6,741 bases of DNA from an uncultured bacterium (GTDB taxonomy: Bacteria; Bacillota; Clostridia; Lachnospirales; Lachnospiraceae): assembly GCA_937893485.1 (NCBI GenBank), contig CALBJL010000138.1, positions 1 to 6,741 on the forward strand, given 5' to 3'. Numbering within the stretch: position 1 is the stretch's first letter; the number at the start of each line of letters is the position of its first letter. A model generated the notes under the pieces. That model saw only the letters and a list, made by a program, of their open reading frames with translations. It ran no database searches and had not been told where the DNA came from. Below are positions 1 through 5,268 of the stretch, one piece after another. Position numbers and translations under genes: made by a program.

Positions 1-92
1 GTATCTCCGGCGACCGGCTCAAGGTCGATTATTATACGAATGAAGAGATGAAGATCATCGGTGTGATCAGACAGATCAGTTATGAGGTGTGA
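1..92 (+). CDS. yqfC: YqfC/YabP-family sporulation protein, C-terminal 30 residues (partial)
   Basis: The reading frame enters from the left edge (first full codon at position 3) and ends at TGA 90-92. It gives 30 residues that begin ISGDRLKVDYYTNEEMKI and end in ISYEV. The pattern of a G-D-x-L-K-V-x-Y-Y strand, then 'E-M-K-I-x-G-x-I' and a short final strand matches the C-terminus of the small (about 90 residue) YqfC/YabP family of beta-rich sporulation proteins as I remember it. In Bacillus subtilis yqfC lies directly before yqfD and the pair is expressed in the mother cell under sigma-E. The same adjacency here, with only 3 bases between the stop and the yqfD start, is the strongest support. 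The promoter and the first two thirds of the gene lie outside the window. YabP is the alternative name in the same family, but the yqfD neighbour favours YqfC. Confidence 0.8.
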   Translation, partial: ISGDRLKVDYYTNEEMKIIGVIRQISYEV

Positions 93-95
93 GAC

Positions 96-1334
96 ATGCT
101 CTTGTCCGTATTAAAGCTGGTTCACGGATATTTGCAGGTGACTTTGACAGGCAGGGCACCGGAGCGCTTTTTGAATTTCTGTGTGCGCAGGGATATTCTG
201 ATCTGGAATCTGAGCCCCAACAAAGCCGGTGACGGTTATGATTTCTGCATCAGCCGGAAAGGGCTTTTAGCGGCAGAGGATCTGCTGCAAAGGACTCAGA
301 CGACCGTCAAAATCAAAAAGAAATGCGGACTGCCTTATTTTTTGCACCGCTATCGCGCGCGCAAGCTGTTTTTTATCGGCATCGGACTGTGCCTGCTCCT
401 GCTGTGGAACTGCTCGAAATACGTCTGGAAAATCGAGATCAATGGCACGAGTGAGCTGTCGGAGGATATGATACAGACATGGCTCGATGAGCAGGGACGC
501 ACGTATGGGACGCGTAAATCTGCGGTAGACTGTGCGGCGCTCGAACGCGCGCTCCGCAATGATTTCGAGACGGTCGCGTGGACTTCTGTCAAGCTGGAGG
601 GGACAAAAATGACGGTCGATATTCAGGAGAGTCTGCCGGAGACGGACACATCTGCCGTTCCAGAGAGCGGGGAGTGGGACATCGTCGCCTCCGAGGACGC
701 ACGCATTGCGTCGATTTTTACAAGGCGGGGAACGCCGCAGGTCGAAAAAGGCATGACTGTTTCAAAGGGTGCGGTATTGATCTCCGGCAGGCTGGATATC
801 ATTGACGATAACGGGGAAATCGCAGAGCAGCACTATGTCGCCTCGGACGGTGATGTGACCGGTATCGTCACACGCGATTACGAGGCATCCCTGCCGCGCG
901 ATTACCAGAACAAGATCTATACCGGACAGGAGCACACGAATTATCTGCTGCAAATAGGCAAGGTACAGCTCCCGATCGGCAAAAAGGTATCCTACAGCGC
1001 CTGCGAAACGCTTGTCTCGGACCACCAGCTCGAGATTCTGCCCGGTTTTTACCTTCCGGTGCATCTGTTCACTACAACGCGGCGTGCCTATGTTTACCGC
1101 CCGGATACTTACAGCAAGGAGGAGGTCGAGCAGCACGCGCGCAGCGGCTGGGAACTGTTTTTGGAAAAATTCACACAAAAGGGTATTCCAATCATAGTAA
1201 AAAATGTTAAAATAGAAACGAATGAAAAAAATTGTGTGGTTCGTGGAACGATAGAGGCAGAGATCCCGCTTGGGACTTATGCGCCGACGCAGCATGTGGA
1301 AGCTCCCACGCAGGAGGACGATGTCACACAATGA
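96..1334 (+). CDS. yqfD: sporulation protein YqfD
   Basis: This 412-residue protein is close to the usual family length of about 400. Residues 1-88 form a cytoplasmic N-terminal region (G-Y-L-Q-V-T-L-T-G near 11-19, then E-R-F-L-N). One strong membrane segment follows at about 91-108 after the basic stretch RYRARK. Residues 110-178 look like a small POTRA/FtsQ-like domain (E-I-N-G-T-S-E-L and later V-x-L-E-G-T-K-M-T-V-D-I-Q-E). Residues 196-232 resemble a hammerhead/lipoyl-like barrel segment (IVASEDARIASIF, G-T-P-Q-V-E-K-G-M-T-V-S-K-G). This order is typical of YqfD. In B. subtilis it is a sigma-E-controlled membrane protein needed for efficient sporulation; its molecular function is not settled. 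The ATG at 96 has GAGGTG at 84-89 at good spacing, overlapping the end of yqfC, so the two are probably translationally linked. The right end lies 22 bases before phoH. Confidence 0.93.
   Translation: MLLSVLKLVHGYLQVTLTGRAPERFLNFCVRRDILIWNLSPNKAGDGYDFCISRKGLLAAEDLLQRTQTTVKIKKKCGLPYFLHRYRARKLFFIGIGLCLLLLWNCSKYVWKIEINGTSELSEDMIQTWLDEQGRTYGTRKSAVDCAALERALRNDFETVAWTSVKLEGTKMTVDIQESLPETDTSAVPESGEWDIVASEDARIASIFTRRGTPQVEKGMTVSKGAVLISGRLDIIDDNGEIAEQHYVASDGDVTGIVTRDYEASLPRDYQNKIYTGQEHTNYLLQIGKVQLPIGKKVSYSACETLVSDHQLEILPGFYLPVHLFTTTRRAYVYRPDTYSKEEVEQHARSGWELFLEKFTQKGIPIIVKNVKIETNEKNCVVRGTIEAEIPLGTYAPTQHVEAPTQEDDVTQ
1205..1213 (+). promoter_or_regulatory. possible internal extended -10 promoter ahead of phoH
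   Basis: An unusually A/T-rich patch inside the 3' end of yqfD contains TGTTAAAAT, which fits an extended -10 element (TG-n-TAAAAT). The best -35-like hexamer upstream is weak (TTCCAA at 1187-1192, 15 bases away). If active, it would start a transcript near 1220, giving phoH and the genes after it expression independent of the sporulation pair. This would make sense because phoH and ybeY are housekeeping genes. The patch also encodes protein (I-I-V-K-N-V-K-I-E-T), so its composition may be coincidence. Confidence 0.2.
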
Positions 1335-1356
1335 GTGATAGAAAAGGATTAACGCA

Positions 1357-2385
1357 ATGGCATTAACAGAACTTGCATTTGATTTACCGGTAGAACACAT
1401 GGCAAATGTGTTTGGTCAGTTTGATGAATATATGAAAAAGATCGAACGTGCTCTTAATGTGACCGTCGTTGTGCGCAGTGGACAAATGAAGCTGCTGGGC
1501 GAAAACGACGCGATTAAGAGCGCTTCGCATGTTTTTGAGCAGTTGCTGACACTGTCTAAGCGCGGAAACACGATCACGGCGCAAAACGTCGATTACGTGC
1601 TTGAGCTGGCACGCGAGTCGAACGAGACGGCGATCGTGGAGATCGATAAGGATCTGATCTGCCATACGACGACCGGAAAACCGATCAAACCGAAAACACT
1701 CGGTCAGAAAGAATACGTGGATGCGATCCGCAAAAAAATGATCGTATTCGGAACAGGCCCGGCGGGAACCGGAAAAACATATCTGGCGATGGCAATGGCG
1801 ATCACGGCATTTAAAAATGAGTCGGTCGGACGGATCATCCTGACCAGACCCGCGATCGAGGCAGGTGAAAAGCTCGGTTTCCTGCCGGGTGACCTGCAAA
1901 GCAAGATTGACCCGTATTTAAGACCCTTATATGATGCGCTTTATCAGATCATGGGCGCGGAAAGTTTTACAAAAAATATGGAAAAAGGGCTGATTGAGGT
2001 AGCGCCGCTTGCCTATATGCGCGGACGGACGTTAGACAATGCCTTTATCATACTGGACGAGGCGCAGAACACGACACCCGCGCAGATGAAGATGTTTCTG
2101 ACCCGTATCGGCTTCGGCTCCAAGGTCGTGATTACCGGTGACGCGTCACAGAAGGATCTCGCGCCGGGCGCAAAGAGCGGGCTGGATGTGGCGCTACACG
2201 TGCTGCGGAACGTCGATGAGATCGCGGTCTGCCAGCTCACGAGCAAGGATGTCGTCAGACACCCGCTTGTACAGAAGATCGTCAATGCCTACGATGCCTA
2301 TGAGAACAGCCAGTTAGAGAAGGAACACAAAAAATCGGCACGCAAGGGCGCGTCAGAGAAGAAATTGAGAGGAAAGAAATCATGA
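1357..2385 (+). CDS. phoH: PhoH family ATPase (PhoH-like protein)
   Basis: This 342-residue protein is near the usual 320-350 length of chromosomal PhoH (B. subtilis PhoH/YqfE type). A short N-terminal region of about 95 residues, KH-like in this family, precedes the P-loop ATPase domain. Visible motifs are Walker A GPAGTGKT at 134-141 (K140, T141), I-L-T-R-P-A-I-E-A-G-E-K-L-G-F-L-P-G-D just downstream, Walker B IILDEAQN at 231-238 (D234, E235), the ITGDASQKDL switch-like motif at 259-268, and the closing D-V-V-R-H-P-L-V at 298-305. The family binds and hydrolyses ATP and is linked to RNA metabolism; its neighbour YbeY acts in rRNA maturation, and the two genes are adjacent or near-adjacent in many bacteria. 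The tail (about 320-342) is lysine-rich and probably disordered. AAAGGA at 1343-1348, 8 bases before the ATG, supports the start. The stop overlaps the next gene's start. Confidence 0.97.
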   Translation: MALTELAFDLPVEHMANVFGQFDEYMKKIERALNVTVVVRSGQMKLLGENDAIKSASHVFEQLLTLSKRGNTITAQNVDYVLELARESNETAIVEIDKDLICHTTTGKPIKPKTLGQKEYVDAIRKKMIVFGTGPAGTGKTYLAMAMAITAFKNESVGRIILTRPAIEAGEKLGFLPGDLQSKIDPYLRPLYDALYQIMGAESFTKNMEKGLIEVAPLAYMRGRTLDNAFIILDEAQNTTPAQMKMFLTRIGFGSKVVITGDASQKDLAPGAKSGLDVALHVLRNVDEIAVCQLTSKDVVRHPLVQKIVNAYDAYENSQLEKEHKKSARKGASEKKLRGKKS

Positions 2386-3560
2386 GTGAAGTGTCTTTTT
2401 CCTCCAAGCGGCTCTTAAAGCTGATCGGACTGTTTTTCTTGTCGCTGCTGTTACCTGCGGGCTGTGGATTTCTGCATAACGCGCGCATTGACCAGCTGAT
2501 CGTGTGGTGCTTTATCTCCGGCATGTGTGCGATCTGCTTTGGTATGTATATGGAATACGAACGGCTGCACGACGGCACTGCCATGGATGCCGGAAATGAC
2601 TATTCCCTGCTCGCATTTGTCTATCTGATCGGGCTGGCGGCTGCGTGTGTGGCGGCATTTTTTCCGGCTTACACCGCTCCGGTCATGGCGATCGGTGTCT
2701 TATGCAATGGCACGTTTCCGTCGAAAACTGGCTCCGCGATGGCTGTCTATTTTGCGCTGCTGGCAGCTATTTTTTGCGGCAGCGGCACTTATACGGCAGC
2801 CGCTTATGTGGCGCTTGCGGTTGTGAGCATCTTTTTGACAGAGCTGGCGCTGCGGCAGGAGCTGCACATCTGGGCAGTGATGCTCATTGTCAGTATGTCT
2901 GTCGTCATACCGGCATGCTGCTGTTATCTGGATACACATGCATTGCAGCCGTGGATCTTTGCGATTACGCTGCCGGGAAGCATCCTCACTGTATTGATTC
3001 TGCGGGTTGTGCCGAAGCTGCGCGACCGCGTCGTTACTGCGGAGGAGATCAGCTTTGATACGGTGATGGACAGGCAGTACCATTTACAGCGGATGATCGA
3101 GAATTATTCCAGTGTCGATTATGACCATGCGCTGCGGGTTTCCCGCGTTGCGGCAAGGATCGCACAGGAGCTGGGCGCGGATGAAAAGCTGGCGATGGCA
3201 GGCGGATTTTATTACCGGATCGGAAAACTGGAGGGAGAACCATTTATTGAGAACGGTGTGCGGATCGCACAGCAGAATTGTTTTCCGGCGCGGCTCGTGC
3301 GCATTTTAGAGGAGTATAACGGAATCAACTGTCCGCCATCCACCCTGGAGAGTGCGATCGTGCAGATCTCGGATATGATCGTCACAAAGTTTGACCTGTT
3401 GGACAAGGATACCTTTTCGACCGGATGGAACCGGGATATTGTGATCTATCAGTCGATGAACGAGAAATCCTCGGAGGGGCTGTACGATCAGTGCGGGTTG
3501 TCGATGAACCAGTTTCTCAAAATCCGTGAGCTGCTGGTAAAGGAGGAAATGCTGTTATGA
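2382..3560 (+). CDS. polytopic membrane protein with degenerate HD domain, truncated YqfF/PgpH relative
   Basis: This 392-residue protein occupies the slot of yqfF/pgpH, whose product is a c-di-AMP phosphodiesterase of about 700 residues with a large extracellular 7TMR-HDED domain, seven membrane segments and a cytoplasmic HD domain. Here the extracellular domain is absent. Seven or eight hydrophobic segments lie at about 12-30, 37-56, 74-94, 98-110, 118-134, 136-156, 161-182 and 188-208. A cytoplasmic region of about 180 residues follows. It keeps the PgpH-like scaffold: H249 in YDHALRVS, GGFYYRIGK at 274-282, a later helix with D331 (AIVQISDM), and the closing YDQCGLSMNQF. The key HDIGK motif reads YRIGK, so both metal ligands at 278-279 are replaced, and the other expected histidines appear as F and as Y-N (312-313). 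From the sequence I infer no HD phosphodiesterase activity; a sensing or scaffolding role is possible. AGGA at 2370-2373 and the ATGA overlap with phoH support the start. Confidence 0.8.
   Translation: MSEVSFSSKRLLKLIGLFFLSLLLPAGCGFLHNARIDQLIVWCFISGMCAICFGMYMEYERLHDGTAMDAGNDYSLLAFVYLIGLAAACVAAFFPAYTAPVMAIGVLCNGTFPSKTGSAMAVYFALLAAIFCGSGTYTAAAYVALAVVSIFLTELALRQELHIWAVMLIVSMSVVIPACCCYLDTHALQPWIFAITLPGSILTVLILRVVPKLRDRVVTAEEISFDTVMDRQYHLQRMIENYSSVDYDHALRVSRVAARIAQELGADEKLAMAGGFYYRIGKLEGEPFIENGVRIAQQNCFPARLVRILEEYNGINCPPSTLESAIVQISDMIVTKFDLLDKDTFSTGWNRDIVIYQSMNEKSSEGLYDQCGLSMNQFLKIRELLVKEEMLL
3539..3546 (+). promoter_or_regulatory. ribosome binding site of ybeY inside the preceding gene
   Basis: AAAGGAGG is a near-perfect Shine-Dalgarno sequence lying within the last codons of the upstream membrane protein, 10 bases before the ybeY ATG at 3557. 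Because the ATG overlaps the upstream TGA, ybeY can be both independently initiated and translationally coupled. Confidence 0.85.
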
Positions 3561-4054
3561 CAATATTGTTTGAGGAGGAGACGGAGGTTCCGTTTTCCTT
3601 TGACTATGAGTCGCTGGCAGAACAGGTCATCACTGCGGCATGTGACGCGGAGGAATGTCCGTATGAAGCAGAGGTGAATCTCACGCTGGTGGATAACGAA
3701 CAGATTCATGAGATCAACCGGATGCACCGCGGCATCGACCGTCCGACGGATGTGCTGTCGTTCCCGATGCAGACCTATGAAAAACCGTCGGATTTCTCAC
3801 ATGTCGAGGATTTTGTGGAGGAGAATTTCAATCCGGATACCGGTGAGCTGCTCTTGGGCGACATTGTGCTCAGTGTGGAAAAGGTGTCTGAGCAGGCGAT
3901 CGCTTACGGACACAGCGAGGTACGGGAATATGCGTTTCTGATCCTGCACAGTATGCTGCATCTGTTCGGATATGACCACGAGACCGAGGATGAGCGCGCC
4001 GATATGGAGACACGCCAAAGAGAGATTTTAGATACACTGGGAATTACCCGTTGA
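3557..4054 (+). CDS. ybeY: endoribonuclease / rRNA maturation factor YbeY
   Basis: This 165-residue protein compares with about 155-160 in E. coli and B. subtilis. The UPF0054 signature H-x3-H-x5-H-type zinc site is intact: HSMLHLFGYDH at 131-141 supplies H131, H135 and H141. The second conserved block is MHRGIDRPTDVLSFP at 56-70, with R58 matching the conserved arginine of E. coli YbeY, followed by LLLGDIVLS at 98-106. YbeY is a cytoplasmic single-strand-specific endoribonuclease that acts in 16S rRNA 3'-end processing and 70S ribosome quality control. A stretch of roughly 25 acidic residues between the DVLSFP and LGDIVLS motifs (about 71-97) is a little longer than in E. coli and accounts for the extra length. 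The start overlaps the previous stop (ATGA at 3557-3560). The association with phoH is widely conserved. Confidence 0.97.
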   Translation: MTILFEEETEVPFSFDYESLAEQVITAACDAEECPYEAEVNLTLVDNEQIHEINRMHRGIDRPTDVLSFPMQTYEKPSDFSHVEDFVEENFNPDTGELLLGDIVLSVEKVSEQAIAYGHSEVREYAFLILHSMLHLFGYDHETEDERADMETRQREILDTLGITR

Positions 4055-4073
4055 AAATATATGAGGAAGGAAA

Positions 4074-4078
4074 AGGAG
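4074..4078 (+). promoter_or_regulatory. ribosome binding site that fixes the lipoprotein start
   Basis: AGGAG (within AAAAGGAGAG, 4071-4080) lies 8 bases before ATG 4087. This picks 4087 over the upstream in-frame TTG at 4051, which would place 12 hydrophilic residues before the signal peptide and has no matching Shine-Dalgarno sequence. Confidence 0.8.
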
Positions 4079-4086
4079 AGCTACAT

Positions 4087-5211
4087 ATGAAAAGAAAAAT
4101 TGCTGCTGCCATGTTATTGGTACTGACTGCCGGAATTCTGGTCGTCGGATGCGGAAAGAATAAAGAAGAGGAGCCGGATGTCGTAGATCTGACAGTCCCG
4201 CCTGTGACGACGGAGGAAGAACCGGAGCCGGAAGAACCCGAGGAGCCGGAAAATACGCATGAGAGCGAGGCACAGAGCCTGCTCACCGGAGAATGGATGC
4301 CGGAGGAGCAGACGAAAAACCGCCCGGTAGCGATCATGTTTGGCAATACGACGGATGCGCTGCCCCAGTATGGAGTCAGCAATGCCGATGTGCTCTACGA
4401 GTGTCTGGTTGAGGGTGGACTGACGCGCCTGATGGGTGTGATTGACAATTACGAGAATGCACCGAAATACGGTTCAATCCGCAGCTGCCGTCTGTATTAT
4501 GCGCAGCTTGCGAGAGAGTATGATGCGATTTACTGCCATTACGGTCAGGCGAGCATCGCCAAAAGCTATCTCGACAGCGATGCGATCGACAATCTGAACG
4601 GACTTGACGGTGCAGTAGAGCCTGTCATGTATTACCGTTCGAGTGACCGTGTCGCACCGCACAATGTATTTACCACACCGGACGGAATCGCCGCAGGTAT
4701 TGAAAAGAAGGGCTACCGGACGACCTATGCGGATGGCTACAGCGGACATTTTACGTTCTCGGACGGCGAGGAGCTGGTCACATTGAACGGAGGAGCCGCA
4801 GAGGTGATGCAGACGAGTTATCCGATCAGCAAGACATGGTTTGAATACGATCAGGAGAGCGGGCTGTACAAGCGTTTTCATTATAAGAGAGAGCATGTGG
4901 ACGGTGAGACCGGAGACCAGCTCGCATTTACCAACGTGATTTTCCAGTATGTTCCGGGCAGAGTCATTGACGACAAGGGACGTATGGAGTTTGATACGGT
5001 CGGAAGCGGAAAAGGCCAGTATTTTACCGGTGGAAAATATATTGACATCACATGGAAAAAGGATAATCTTGAGTCGCCGTCACAGTTTTTCGATGCAGAC
5101 GGCAATGCGCTCGTTATGAATCCCGGAAAGACAAGTATATGTATTATGACGACCGATTCTGCGGATAATATCGGTATCTATGAGACAAAGGATGCGTGGG
5201 AATCCCGCTAA
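4087..5211 (+). CDS. DUF3048 (YerB-like) lipoprotein
   Basis: This 374-residue protein starts at ATG 4087. It has a lipoprotein signal peptide: a basic start (MKRK), a hydrophobic core at 5-20 and the lipobox VVGC with C22 as the expected lipidated cysteine. An acidic, proline-rich linker follows at about 27-61 (repeated E-E-P and E-P-E). The first DUF3048 domain runs from about 78 (RPVAIMFGN, then NADVLYECLVEGGLTRLMG and GSIRSCRLYYAQLAREYDA, H-Y-G-Q). The C-terminal DUF3048 domain lies near 275-370, with N-V-I-F-Q-Y-V, G-K-G-Q-Y-F-T-G-G-K-Y-I-D-I-T-W and the typical ending F-F-D-A-D-G-N-A-L-V-M-N-P-G-K-T. B. subtilis YerB belongs to the same family; I know of no established biochemical function. 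The protein should be anchored to the outer face of the membrane. Its position 32 bases after ybeY and ahead of a flippase suggests an envelope role, which is inference. Confidence 0.9.
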   Translation: MKRKIAAAMLLVLTAGILVVGCGKNKEEEPDVVDLTVPPVTTEEEPEPEEPEEPENTHESEAQSLLTGEWMPEEQTKNRPVAIMFGNTTDALPQYGVSNADVLYECLVEGGLTRLMGVIDNYENAPKYGSIRSCRLYYAQLAREYDAIYCHYGQASIAKSYLDSDAIDNLNGLDGAVEPVMYYRSSDRVAPHNVFTTPDGIAAGIEKKGYRTTYADGYSGHFTFSDGEELVTLNGGAAEVMQTSYPISKTWFEYDQESGLYKRFHYKREHVDGETGDQLAFTNVIFQYVPGRVIDDKGRMEFDTVGSGKGQYFTGGKYIDITWKKDNLESPSQFFDADGNALVMNPGKTSICIMTTDSADNIGIYETKDAWESR

Positions 5212-5268
5212 GCCGGTACGCGCATGACGATCCGACAAGAAAGACAGACAAAAGGATAAATTTTGTTT
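5212..5268 (+). other. short intergenic gap, no terminator seen
   Basis: This 57-base gap is the longest in the window. I find no convincing hairpin followed by a T-run and no clear promoter hexamers, so read-through from the lipoprotein gene into the flippase gene is likely. It contains the AAAGGA ribosome binding site at 5251-5256. An in-frame TAA at 5257-5259 limits the flippase start to TTG 5263 or ATG 5269. Confidence 0.5.

Noticed and set aside
762..1400. Minus-strand open frame of 212 codons
   Set aside because: It lies antisense to yqfD and the phoH start, has no recognisable domain and a cysteine/arginine-rich shadow-like composition, and no ribosome binding site was identified. It is explained by the codon bias of the plus-strand genes.
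1384..1899. Minus-strand open frame of 171 codons
   Set aside because: It is antisense to the conserved PhoH N-terminus and Walker A region. It is rich in H, R and C, as expected of a reverse-frame shadow, and has no family resemblance.
2645..3058. Plus-strand frame of 137 codons inside the HD-like gene
   Set aside because: It overlaps the membrane region in another frame. Its cysteine- and glycine-rich translation is a frame-shifted echo of the Ala/Leu-rich helices.
4051..4086. Upstream TTG start for the lipoprotein, adding 12 residues
   Set aside because: It lacks a well-placed Shine-Dalgarno sequence and would put a hydrophilic stretch ahead of the signal peptide. ATG 4087 has AGGAG at 8 bases and gives a proper lipoprotein signal.
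5224..5259. Eleven-codon ORF (MTIRQERQTKG) in the gap before the flippase
   Set aside because: It has no ribosome binding site of its own and no leader-peptide features such as codon runs or an attenuator hairpin.
5212..5268. Possible terminator after the lipoprotein gene
   Set aside because: No stable inverted repeat followed by a T-run could be found. The T-rich ATTTTGTTTA is part of the flippase start region.
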